DNA of 64,000 nt from Sinomicrobium weinanense (GTDB lineage Bacteria; Bacteroidota; Bacteroidia; Flavobacteriales; Flavobacteriaceae): contig NZ_JAHKRR010000007.1 of NCBI RefSeq assembly GCF_018863395.1, positions 142,078 to 206,077 of the forward strand, written 5' to 3'. Below are positions 53,621 to 61,429 of the stretch, piece by piece. Below the pieces are notes generated by a model. The model worked only from the letters and a program-made list of their open reading frames with translations. It was not told the DNA's origin and did not search any database. The stretch's first letter is position 1; the number at the start of each line of letters is the position of its first letter. The translations under genes were made by a program, and so were the position numbers.

Positions 53621-54955
53621 ATGAAAAAAACTCCCATAGACAAGATACTGATCGACCCCATGAGCAGGTTTATTAACAAATCCACCACCGGAGGGGTCGT
53701 TTTGTTTTTATCGGCTGTTGTTGCACTGGTCCTTGCCAATTCACCTTTTAAAGATGCCTACCACCATTTCTGGGAACACGAATTTGCTATCAGGTTCGAT
53801 ACTTTTGAGGTTACCAACAACCTGCACCACTGGGTAAATGACGGCCTTATGGCCATTTTCTTTTTTGTGGTGGGACTGGAACTGAAGCGGGAAATGATCG
53901 CCGGCGAGCTGTCCAGGCCTAAAAAGGCCATTCTGCCTTTAATGGCCGCCCTCGGGGGAATGATCTTCCCGGCAGCTATTTACCTGATCTTCAACCACGA
54001 TTCCAATGCCGTTGGCGGATGGGGGATCCCCATGGCCACAGATATTGCTTTTGCCCTGGGTATTCTTTACCTGCTGGGCGACAGGGTACCGGTTTCGCTG
54101 AAAGTATTCCTTACAGCGCTTGCCATCGCTGACGACCTGGGAGCAGTATTGGTTATCGCCCTGTTCTACACTTCCGATATCGATACACACAGCCTTATCG
54201 TTGGGGGTATCTTCCTCATATTACTACTGGCTGCCAACCGCCTGGGAGTCCGTGCGCCGGTATTCTATGGTATTATAGGTATCGGAGGCCTGTGGCTTGC
54301 ATTCCTGTTTTCAGGGGTACATGCCACTATTGCAGGAGTACTGGCCGCTTTCACCATCCCGGCAAGCTCCAAGGTAAGAGACAAAATATATGTAGAGAAA
54401 CTGAGAAACCTGGTCGATGAATACGACAACCTGGAAGGCCGTACCAAACGGTTAAAGACCCCCCAGCAGCAACACGTACTGGAACAGGTAAGGATCTATT
54501 CCAAGGCAGCGCTTACCCCCCTGCAAAGACTGGAGCATTCCATGCATTCCCTGGTCAGTTTCGTCGTGATGCCGGTTTTTGCCCTGGCCAATGCAGGTGT
54601 TACGTTTTCAGGAGATTTCTGGCACAATATCACCAGCAATGTCAGTATCGGTATTATCCTGGGGCTTGTTCTCGGTAAATTCATCGGTGTTCTGGGCTTT
54701 ACCAAACTCATGACCAAGTTAAAGATCGCTACCCTCCCTTCAGATCTTTCCTGGAAACATATCTACGGGGTAGCCCTGCTGGCCAGTATTGGTTTTACCA
54801 TGTCGCTGTTCATTACAGAGCTGGCGTTTAAAACCAATGCCGAAGAGTATATCCTGGAAGCCAAAATGGGTATCTTTGCAGCTTCCATGATAGGGGGAAC
54901 AATAGGTTATTTTATATTGAAAAACGCTAAGCCCCCTAAACAGGAAAAAAGCTAA
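53621..54955 (+). CDS. nhaA: Na+/H+ antiporter NhaA
   Basis: A 444-residue inner-membrane protein with about 11-12 transmembrane helices. NhaA features: HHWVNDGLMAIFFFVVGLELKREM, the unwound-helix region ATDIAFALGILYLLG and the paired Asp in ALAIADDLGAVLVIALF that exchange Na+ and H+. A C-terminal region GVALLASIGFTMSLFITELAF is normal. The antiporter removes sodium and adjusts pH, consistent with a marine or saline habitat (inference). It is a single gene, flanked by a strong terminator. Confidence 0.96.
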   Translation: MKKTPIDKILIDPMSRFINKSTTGGVVLFLSAVVALVLANSPFKDAYHHFWEHEFAIRFDTFEVTNNLHHWVNDGLMAIFFFVVGLELKREMIAGELSRPKKAILPLMAALGGMIFPAAIYLIFNHDSNAVGGWGIPMATDIAFALGILYLLGDRVPVSLKVFLTALAIADDLGAVLVIALFYTSDIDTHSLIVGGIFLILLLAANRLGVRAPVFYGIIGIGGLWLAFLFSGVHATIAGVLAAFTIPASSKVRDKIYVEKLRNLVDEYDNLEGRTKRLKTPQQQHVLEQVRIYSKAALTPLQRLEHSMHSLVSFVVMPVFALANAGVTFSGDFWHNITSNVSIGIILGLVLGKFIGVLGFTKLMTKLKIATLPSDLSWKHIYGVALLASIGFTMSLFITELAFKTNAEEYILEAKMGIFAASMIGGTIGYFILKNAKPPKQEKS

Positions 54956-54984
54956 ACTGACATTTTCTTTAATTTATATCCATA

Positions 54985-55017
54985 AAAAATGCGAGAACTT
55001 TGAGTTCTCGCATTTTT
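54985..55017. terminator. Bidirectional terminator between nhaA and rocD
   Basis: A 15-bp perfect stem AAAAATGCGAGAACT / AGTTCTCGCATTTTT with a 3-base loop, flanked by A- and T-rich ends on both sides. Confidence 0.9.
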
Positions 55018-55049
55018 AATTTTCGACTATTCTTATCTAAAAACCAGCC

Positions 55050-56291
55050 TTACTCAAACGCCTTCAGGGTTTTGGTAATAATGCGGATGCAGTCTTCCAG
55101 CTGTTCTTTGTTCATTACCAGGGGTGGTGCAAAACGAATGATATTTCCGTGGGTAGGTTTTGCCAACAGGCCGTTTTCTTTCAGGGCCACACATATATCC
55201 CAGGCCGTGCTGCTGTCTTCGGAATCGTTAATCACTATGGCATTGAGCAGTCCTTTTCCCCTTACGAGTTTTACAATACCGGAACCGTCTATATATTTTT
55301 GCATTCCTTCCCTGAAGAAACGTCCCAGTTCTTCGGCATTGTCCGCAAGTTTTTCTTCTTCTATGACATCAAGCGCTGCCATGGCCACCGCAGCCGCCAC
55401 CGGGTTTCCTCCGAAAGTAGAACCGTGCTGTCCCGGTTTTATGACCTCCATGATCGTATCGTCCGCCAGTACGGCAGACACCGGGTAAGTTCCGCCGGAA
55501 AGGGCTTTTCCGAGAATAAGTACATCTGGCTTTACGTCTTCGTGATGTACGGCCAGCAATTTTCCGGTCCTCGCTATACCGGTCTGGATCTCGTCGGCTA
55601 TAAAGAGTACGTTATGTGCTTTACACAGAGCGGCAGCTTTTTTCAGGTATCCGTCCGAAGGCACATATACCCCGGCTTCGCCCTGGATAGGTTCCACGAG
55701 AAAGCCCGCTATGTTTTCTTCGGTCTTCAGCACCTGCTCCAGGGCATCGGTATCGTCATAAGGTATTTTAATGAACCCGGGCGTATAGGGTCCGAAATTC
55801 TTACGGGCATCTTCGTCATTGGAAAATGAAATAATGGTCGTGGTCCTGCCGTGAAAGTTATTTTCACATACAATGATCCTGGCATCCTGTTCGGCCACTC
55901 CTTTCTTTTCATAGGCCCATTTACGGCATATCTTTATGGCAGTCTCCACGGCTTCAGCCCCCGTATTCATGGGCAATACCTTGTCGAACCCAAAGTATCC
56001 TGTGATGTATTTCTCGAACCTTCCGAGCATATCGTTATAAAAAGCCCTGGAAGTCAGTGTGAGCTTCTTTGCCTGTTCTTCCATAGCCCCCACGATCTTA
56101 GGGTGACAATGCCCCTGGTTCACAGCAGAATAAGCGGACAGAAAATCGTAATATCTCTGGCCTTCCACATCCCACACGTGCACTCCTTCTCCTTTACTTA
56201 GAACAACCGGTAACGGGTGATAATTATGCGCACCATAATTATTCTCCAGGTTAATGGCATCTTGCGAGGTAAGTTGTTCTGTGATAGTCAT
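55050..56291 (-). CDS. rocD: Ornithine--oxo-acid transaminase
   Basis: A 413-residue PLP enzyme of the class III transaminases. NNYGAHNYHPLPVVL is the typical N-terminus of ornithine aminotransferase, and LSAYSAVNQGHCHPK, NTGAEAVETAIK and the PLP lysine in LILGKALSGGTYPVS follow, with GSTFGGNPVA. The enzyme converts ornithine and 2-oxoglutarate to glutamate semialdehyde and glutamate, linking arginine and proline metabolism. It is 30 bp from the terminator after nhaA in convergent orientation. The upstream 690-bp gap holds repeats. Confidence 0.95.
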   Translation of the reverse strand: MTITEQLTSQDAINLENNYGAHNYHPLPVVLSKGEGVHVWDVEGQRYYDFLSAYSAVNQGHCHPKIVGAMEEQAKKLTLTSRAFYNDMLGRFEKYITGYFGFDKVLPMNTGAEAVETAIKICRKWAYEKKGVAEQDARIIVCENNFHGRTTTIISFSNDEDARKNFGPYTPGFIKIPYDDTDALEQVLKTEENIAGFLVEPIQGEAGVYVPSDGYLKKAAALCKAHNVLFIADEIQTGIARTGKLLAVHHEDVKPDVLILGKALSGGTYPVSAVLADDTIMEVIKPGQHGSTFGGNPVAAAVAMAALDVIEEEKLADNAEELGRFFREGMQKYIDGSGIVKLVRGKGLLNAIVINDSEDSSTAWDICVALKENGLLAKPTHGNIIRFAPPLVMNKEQLEDCIRIITKTLKAFE

Positions 56292-56416
56292 TCTTTACTG
56301 ATTTTTAAAATGATACTTTATTATTCCTTCTTTAAAGAATTGTTCAAATTTCCAAGGAGAGAAATCATCCTACGATGCAAATTAGCAAAACTTAAGCGAT
56401 TTCACTAAGAAATCGC

Positions 56417-56675
56417 CTAAGTTTTATCCCCTTCGACAGGTGGTTCCTGAGTTTATCGAAGGGCTCAGGGCATCGCCCGTTCGGTAAACTCAGGGCATCG
56501 CCTTCGGTTCTTTTATGTGTCCTTTCCATGCTAACAAAAGATTGATCGTAGATTGAATCTCGCTACACGGAAAGATTGAACGAGATTGAAACATTTCAAA
56601 TCAATCTCCCGATAGCGATCGGGATTCAATCTTCCATCAATCTTTTTCAATCTTTTTTCAATCTCACTTCAGGCA
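56417..56675. repeat. Composite intergenic repeat, copy B
   Basis: The same ordered blocks as 36014-36178, with more copies inside: CTAAGTTTTATCCCCTTCGAC, CTCAGGGCATCGC twice, CCTTCGGTTCTTTTATGTGT, then GATTGA-rich stretches and CAATCTCCCGATAGCGATCGGG. It occupies much of the 690-bp gap between rocD and the WYL regulator. Confidence 0.75.
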
Positions 56676-56679
56676 GGGA

Positions 56680-56853
56680 TCAACCCCACAATAATCCGAA
56701 TATGGATAATTCCGAGATGCGGCCGGTTAAATGTGCTGCCCCGGTCTTTTCCGCTACGGTCGTCCGGGGTGTTTGGGCAGTAAGACCTCCTTTATCCGGG
56801 CGGAGCGATCGTTCTTCCCGGGTTCTGGTCTTTTTATTCATTTTTGTTTCCAT
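56680..56853 (-). CDS. Possible small protein (57 residues), low support
   Basis: A 57-residue frame with a basic N-terminus (METKMNKKTRTREERSLR), Gly/Thr-rich middle and a hydrophobic end (ISELSIFGLLWG). An A-rich leader fits Bacteroidetes translation starts, and a TAACTTTG promoter-like box lies 26 bp upstream of the ATG. I recognise no family. It could be an orphan small protein, an N-terminal fragment, or nothing. A plus-strand frame overlaps it and is less supported. Confidence 0.25.
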   Translation of the reverse strand: METKMNKKTRTREERSLRPDKGGLTAQTPRTTVAEKTGAAHLTGRISELSIFGLLWG

Positions 56854-56878
56854 TTTTTGCTTTTTTATTTGTACAAAG

Positions 56879-56886
56879 CAAAGTTA
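56879..56886 (-). promoter_or_regulatory. Possible -7 promoter element (TAACTTTG)
   Basis: Minus strand TAACTTTG matches TAnnTTTG; TTGACA lies 22 bp upstream, a poor but possible -33. It could serve the small frame at 56680-56853. Confidence 0.3.
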
Positions 56887-56984
56887 GGGGTGCCTTATGA
56901 CAACCCTGTGTCAACAGTTATTTCACAGATGAAAAAAACTTTGTTTCGAAGTCTTTTTACGCAGAGCAAAAGCTAAGAAACTAT

Positions 56985-57941
56985 CTAAATTCTTTCGGAA
57001 ATTTTCTCCACGATATCCCTGATCTTCTTTTTTAAGGACACAGGCTCCACGATCTCGGCATAGTCGGCAAACGTCAGGTACCACCGGACGAAACCGTTTT
57101 CCAGGGAAGCGGTTAAAAAGGTCATTTCTATCATGTTATCTTTTTCAGTTTCCGATACAAAGCCAAAATAGTATTTTCTTTCCTGTAAATACATGATAAT
57201 GCTTTTCTCTACCCGGATAACCACCTTTTGCATGGTATAAGAGCTCCTTTTTTTCTCCCACTGTTCCTGGTATTCCTGCAATGTTGCCCTTTCAGACAGC
57301 CTGTCCCTGTCCGTAAGCCGGATATCGTAAATGCGGTCGGCCCGGAAATGGCGGTAATCTTCCCGGAGGTGGCAATAGCCTATGGTATACCAGTGGTCGT
57401 TTTCGTGATATACCCCGATGGGCTCTATAAAGCGTTCGGTCTTTTCTTCACGCCCAAGTGCCCTGTATGTCATTTTCACCACTTTCTTCTCCGATATACC
57501 CCGGAACAATACCTCCAGTATGTTTCCCGGTATGGCCTCGGGCCTTCGTATCTGCCTGTCCCGTACATGGATCTGGGATTCCAGGTTTTCCACAAAGTCC
57601 TTTTCACTGCCCCTTAGCACGGATTTCACCTTGTACATGGCCGACTGGAAATGTTTCTGGATAACCTTGTCCGTAAGCCTTTCCATGAGTTTTTCGGCAG
57701 TGACAAAGGCCATTGCCTCTTCCTTAGTGAACATCACGGGAGGAAGGCGATATCCGTCCACAATGGAATACCCTACTCCGGCCTCGCCATACAGTGGCAC
57801 TCCGGCTTCTTCCAGCGTACGGATGTCCCGGTAGATCGTCCGCAGGCTAACCTCAAAACGATCGGCGAGGTCCTGTGCTTTTACCACCCTTTTGGATTGC
57901 AGTTGAATAAGAATAGTAGTGATCCGGTCGAAACGATTCAT
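56985..57941 (-). CDS. YafY-type WYL domain transcriptional regulator
   Basis: A 318-residue regulator. An N-terminal HTH_11-type winged helix (MNRFDRITTILIQLQSKRVVKAQDLADRFEVSLRTIYRDIRTLE) is followed by a WYL domain (VKMTYRALGREEKTERFIEPIGVYHENDHWYTIGYCHLREDYRHFRADRI). YafY-family regulators often respond to DNA damage, nutrient or ligand cues via WYL. The start at 57941 (MNRFDRI) is preferred over 57974. No obvious target operon is adjacent. Confidence 0.9.
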   Translation of the reverse strand: MNRFDRITTILIQLQSKRVVKAQDLADRFEVSLRTIYRDIRTLEEAGVPLYGEAGVGYSIVDGYRLPPVMFTKEEAMAFVTAEKLMERLTDKVIQKHFQSAMYKVKSVLRGSEKDFVENLESQIHVRDRQIRRPEAIPGNILEVLFRGISEKKVVKMTYRALGREEKTERFIEPIGVYHENDHWYTIGYCHLREDYRHFRADRIYDIRLTDRDRLSERATLQEYQEQWEKKRSSYTMQKVVIRVEKSIIMYLQERKYYFGFVSETEKDNMIEMTFLTASLENGFVRWYLTFADYAEIVEPVSLKKKIRDIVEKISERI

Positions 57942-58028
57942 TTTAGGGTAGGATTGTTTTTTCAAAAGTAGCATTTATTTGTTACATCCGGGGGCTTCTG
58001 AGGGAGGTTTTGACCCATTTTTCGGGGA

Positions 58029-58110
58029 ACACCCCTCTGCCTGCGGCATCTCCCCTTACTTCGGCGTTAGTTTATCTCAAATCTGCCGAAGGACTCAGCA
58101 CAGGCAAGGG
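58029..58110. repeat. Degenerate MITE-like fragment
   Basis: CCCCTCTGCCTGCGGCATCTCCCC matches the terminal repeat of the elements at 34522 and 38024 with one change, followed by CTTCGGCGTTAGTTTATC and a diverged rest ending in CAAGGGGAGAGT. It appears to be a remnant or an end-only copy. Confidence 0.55.
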
Positions 58111-58167
58111 GAGAGTCTTCATCTTTTTAACTTCGTACTTCTGACTTCGTACTTCACAAATAAACCT

Positions 58168-58175
58168 TATTTTTG
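58168..58175 (+). promoter_or_regulatory. Possible -7 promoter element of rlmD
   Basis: TATTTTTG matches TAnnTTTG and lies only four bases before the rlmD ATG, which would make the message nearly leaderless. No -33 element is obvious, so the call is tentative. Confidence 0.3.
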
Positions 58176-58179
58176 CCTC

Positions 58180-59589
58180 ATGTCGAGAAAGAGCAGAAAA
58201 CCGTTTTTTGAAAGTGTCGAGGTCACGGATGCCGGTGCTAAGGGCAAAGGCATTGCCAAGGCCCCGGACGGAAGGGTCATTTTCCTGTCTAACGCCATTC
58301 CGGGGGATGTGGTAGACGTACAGACCACAAAAAAGAGAAAAGCATACTTTGAGGGGAAAGCCATGAAATTCCACCGGTACTCCGAAAAGAGGGAAGAACC
58401 GCGTTGCGAACATTTCGGGGTGTGTGGCGGGTGCAAATGGCAGAACATGCGCTATGCAGACCAGCTTTTCTACAAACAAAGAGAGATAGAAAACAACCTG
58501 AAACGCCTGGGAAAAATAGACATTCCCGAACCCGAGCCCATACTTGGCTCTGCCAAACAGTTCTTTTACCGGAACAAAATGGAATTTTCCTTTTCAGACA
58601 GCAGGTGGCTCACCCAGGAGGAAATCGACAGCGGGGAAGAACTGCAGAACAAGAATGCATTGGGCTTTCATATCCCTGGGATGTGGGACAAGATCCTGGA
58701 CATCAAAAAATGCCACTTGCAGGAAGACCCATCCAATACCATAAGACTGGAGATCAAAGACTTTTCCGTAAAAAACGGCCTGTCTTTTTTTAATCCGAGA
58801 CAACAAGCCGGACTGCTGCGCACTGTGATGATACGGATATCCTCTACCGGGGAGATCATGGTATTACTGCAATTTTTCGAAGCGGACAGCGACGGTATTA
58901 AGTTGTTAATGGACCATATGACGGCACGGTTCCCGGAGATCACTTCGCTGCTATACGTGATCAACAGCAAACCTAACGATACCATTTACGACCAGGAGGT
59001 GATCTGCTACCACGGCAGGGATCATATCTTTGAGGAAATGGAAGGACTTAGATTTAAGATCAACGCCAAGTCTTTTTACCAGACCAATTCCGAGCAGGCT
59101 TATGTGCTCTACAAGGTGGCCCGTGATTTTGCCGGGCTTTCCGGAGACGAACTGGTGTATGACCTCTATACCGGAACCGGAACCATAGCGCAATTCATCG
59201 CCAAAAAGGCAAAAAAGGTTATCGGTGTGGAAGCAGTGCCGGAAGCCATCGAGGATGCCAGGAGCAATGCACAATTAAACGATATAAGGAACGTTGAGTT
59301 CTTTACGGGGGATATGAAAAAGGTATTCAATGAGGATTTTATATCACATCACGGCATACCCGATGTTATTATCACGGATCCGCCAAGGGACGGCATGCAC
59401 AAGGATGTAGTGGCACAGCTACTGGACATCGCACCCCAAAAGATCGTATATGTAAGTTGTAACAGTGCCACACAAGCCAGGGACCTGGCCCTTATGGACG
59501 GGATGTACCGGGTAGCCCGGGTACAACCCGTTGATATGTTCCCGCAGACCCATCACGTAGAAAATGTTGTACTTTTGGAAAAACGATAA
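58180..59589 (+). CDS. rlmD: 23S rRNA (uracil-1939-C5)-methyltransferase RlmD
   Basis: A 469-residue RNA methyltransferase. An N-terminal TRAM domain (FESVEVTDAGAKGKGIAKAPDGRVIFLSNAIPGDVV) is followed by a [4Fe-4S] cluster motif CEHFGVCGGCKWQ, an RNA-binding part and the methyltransferase domain with DLYTGTGTIAQFIA (SAM), TDPPRDGMH and the catalytic Cys in YVSCNSATQARDL. The order is normal for RlmD/RumA. Start at 58180 (MSRKSRK); a longer frame from 57979 would translate intergenic repeats. It begins a set of three plus-strand genes with DUF6452 and DUF6048. Confidence 0.96.
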   Translation: MSRKSRKPFFESVEVTDAGAKGKGIAKAPDGRVIFLSNAIPGDVVDVQTTKKRKAYFEGKAMKFHRYSEKREEPRCEHFGVCGGCKWQNMRYADQLFYKQREIENNLKRLGKIDIPEPEPILGSAKQFFYRNKMEFSFSDSRWLTQEEIDSGEELQNKNALGFHIPGMWDKILDIKKCHLQEDPSNTIRLEIKDFSVKNGLSFFNPRQQAGLLRTVMIRISSTGEIMVLLQFFEADSDGIKLLMDHMTARFPEITSLLYVINSKPNDTIYDQEVICYHGRDHIFEEMEGLRFKINAKSFYQTNSEQAYVLYKVARDFAGLSGDELVYDLYTGTGTIAQFIAKKAKKVIGVEAVPEAIEDARSNAQLNDIRNVEFFTGDMKKVFNEDFISHHGIPDVIITDPPRDGMHKDVVAQLLDIAPQKIVYVSCNSATQARDLALMDGMYRVARVQPVDMFPQTHHVENVVLLEKR

Positions 59590-59598
59590 ACATTATAA

Positions 59599-59673
59599 AG
59601 TCGGAAGTCCGAGGTCGGAAGTTCAAGGTAGTTTAATCCTTTTTAAAACTTCGAACTTCCGACTTCGGGCCTC
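59599..59673. repeat. Inverted heptamer repeat (TCGGAAGT/ACTTCCGA)
   Basis: AGTCGGAAGTCCGAGGTCGGAAGTTC before, and AACTTCGAACTTCCGACTTC after, a short loop. Part of the heptamer-like intergenic repeats. Confidence 0.55.
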
Positions 59674-59718
59674 AAAAAACTCAGTATATATGAAACTTTT
59701 AACTAAAATCTCATCCTG

Positions 59719-60246
59719 GTGAAAAGACTTGCTCTAGCATTTTTCCTGACCGGCCTGGCCGCCGTCTTCCTTCTGGGTTGTGAAAAGGACGATATATGCC
59801 CGGAAGACTCGGCTACTACCCCTTTAGTAGTGATCACTTTTCACAATGATAATGACCCGGGAAGCCTCAAGGAAGTCCCGTCCCTTCGCGTTATAGGCAG
59901 GGACAAGGACAAACCTGTTGAAACCTTTGCAGACAGTACTTATATCGACTCCATAGCGATCCCTCTAAAGGTATTTGCCAACGAAACCATCTATGCCTTT
60001 ACCCGGCATACACAGGAAATCACCGATGCAGGCGATACCATTACCGTAACAAATGCAGACACCCTTACTTTCGATTACCGGACGGAGCAGCAGTTTATTT
60101 CCAGGGCCTGCGGATTCATCACCAATTATTCCGAACTCAATGTCATCGAGGACCAGGAGGATGAAAATCGCTGGATATCATACCTTGAGGTTGCTAATCC
60201 CACAGTAGAAAATCAAAACACCACCCATGTCAAGATATTTCATTAG
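59719..60246 (+). CDS. DUF6452 family lipoprotein
   Basis: A 175-residue lipoprotein beginning with GTG (signal LAFFLTGLAAVFLLGC). It matches DUF6452 by recollection: a Cys-rich N-terminus (CEKDDICPEDS), a beta-sandwich-like body (PLVVITFHNDNDPG, LPLKVFANETIYAF) and RACGFITNYSELN. The family's function is unknown; it usually precedes the DUF6048 protein. The two overlap by 20 bp here, which suggests coupled translation. Confidence 0.78.
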   Translation: MKRLALAFFLTGLAAVFLLGCEKDDICPEDSATTPLVVITFHNDNDPGSLKEVPSLRVIGRDKDKPVETFADSTYIDSIAIPLKVFANETIYAFTRHTQEITDAGDTITVTNADTLTFDYRTEQQFISRACGFITNYSELNVIEDQEDENRWISYLEVANPTVENQNTTHVKIFH

Positions 60247-60979
60247 TATTGTTTTTCTCATATGCTGCATCTTCCGGGGGGCGGCCCAGGACAATGAGGA
60301 AAGCAAAAAAGACAGTATTGTTTACAAGGAAAAATACGGCCTCCGGTTGGGTATAGACCTGAGCAAGCCCATACGTTCCTTTACCAGCGATAATTATAAC
60401 GGACTGGAACTGGCCGGGGATTTCCGCATCTCCAAAAACCTGTATATCGCCGCAGAACTCGGAACCGAAAAAAAGACGACCAAAGAAACCCTTTACACCT
60501 TTACCACATCAGGGAGCTATCTCAAGGCCGGGATAGACTACAACCTCTATGAGAACTGGTACGGTATGGAAAACCTGATATTTGCAGGCGGACGACTGGG
60601 AGTGACCACATTTAGCCAGGACCTGGAGGAATATCGCATCTATACCACCAGCCCGTATTGGGAGGAAAACAACCTGCCCGGTACCGATGAAAATATACTC
60701 GGGGAATACAGTGGCCTAAATGCTCAATGGCTGGAAGTCCTGTTCGGAATGAAAGTGGAATTGTTCAACAACCTCTATCTGGGTGGCACGGTGAGGCTCG
60801 CCTATCTTCTGAACGATACTCCGCCGGATGCCTACGCCAATTTATGGGTCCCCGGCTTTCAAAAAGTTACGGACGGTAGCAGGTTTGGCCTTACTTTCAA
60901 TTACACCCTGTCCTATCTCATCCCTATATTCAAGAAAACCAAAAAAGGAGTTCTCAATAAGACGGGGACAGAAGAATAA
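60227..60979 (+). CDS. DUF6048 family protein (outer-membrane beta-barrel-like)
   Basis: A 250-residue secreted protein with a signal peptide (ISIVFLICCIFRGAAQ). The pattern of alternating strands with glycine-aromatic motifs (YGLRLGIDLSKPIRSF, DFRISKNLYIAAELGTE, GSYLKAGIDYNLYENWYGMENLIFAGGRLG) suggests a small outer-membrane beta-barrel. DUF6048 is its likely family. It overlaps the DUF6452 gene by 20 bp, and rlmD lies upstream; a conserved block in flavobacteria (recollection). Confidence 0.78.
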   Translation: MSRYFISIVFLICCIFRGAAQDNEESKKDSIVYKEKYGLRLGIDLSKPIRSFTSDNYNGLELAGDFRISKNLYIAAELGTEKKTTKETLYTFTTSGSYLKAGIDYNLYENWYGMENLIFAGGRLGVTTFSQDLEEYRIYTTSPYWEENNLPGTDENILGEYSGLNAQWLEVLFGMKVELFNNLYLGGTVRLAYLLNDTPPDAYANLWVPGFQKVTDGSRFGLTFNYTLSYLIPIFKKTKKGVLNKTGTEE

Positions 60980-61129
60980 AAGTTCATTGAGCAATACATC
61001 CCCCCCTAACTTCGCAACCCTTGTGAAAAAAATTATGGTCTTTGTGTTTTTTCATGTTATACGGGCTTTAACAAAGGTTCACAAAGCAGGCACGAAGTGA
61101 CACAGAGGGTTGTATAGAAATTAATACAT

Positions 61130-61360
61130 TTATTTTATCTCTTTCGGGGAAGAGAACAGCCACTTTACAAACAGTTTTTCACCGGACGCGGTTTTCACCA
61201 CTATAAATTTAGGAGCCAGTACCATCGCTATGACCGCCGAAATTACCGCTGTCCAGAAGTTATAACCGGGCAGGAAATAATGCAGCGCCGCGCGGGCGAG
61301 GATAAAAATCGCTGCAAAACAGATAAAGTTGTAGAGCAGGGCCCTGTGTTTGTATTTCAT
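61130..61360 (-). CDS. Small membrane protein, function unknown
   Basis: A 76-residue protein with two hydrophobic helices (LLYNFICFAAIFILARAALHYFL and AVISAVIAMVLAPKFIVV) and a short tail containing KTASGEKLFVKWLF. No family is recognised. It is transcribed away from the DUF6048 gene and lies downstream of the THUMP methyltransferase on the same strand. Confidence 0.6.
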   Translation of the reverse strand: MKYKHRALLYNFICFAAIFILARAALHYFLPGYNFWTAVISAVIAMVLAPKFIVVKTASGEKLFVKWLFSSPKEIK

Positions 61361-61366
61361 TTGAAT

Positions 61367-61420
61367 TTATGATTTACGGATTGCGATTTACAATTTTAAA
61401 TTCACAAATCGTAAATCGTA
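61367..61420. repeat. Inverted ATTTACGATTTGTG-like repeats
   Basis: ATTTACGGATTGCGATTTACAA and TTCACAAATCGTAAATCGTAA form an imperfect inverted repeat in the gap between two minus-strand genes. Confidence 0.5.
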
Positions 61421-61429
61421 ACCCTAGAA

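Noticed and set aside
56576..56887. Plus-strand 103-residue frame in the gap before the WYL gene
   Set aside because: It includes repeat sequence and has no recognised domain; the minus-strand small frame has slightly better signals.
57979..58179. N-terminal extension of RlmD by 67 residues
   Set aside because: It translates the degenerate MITE-like fragment; the family begins near MSRKSRK.
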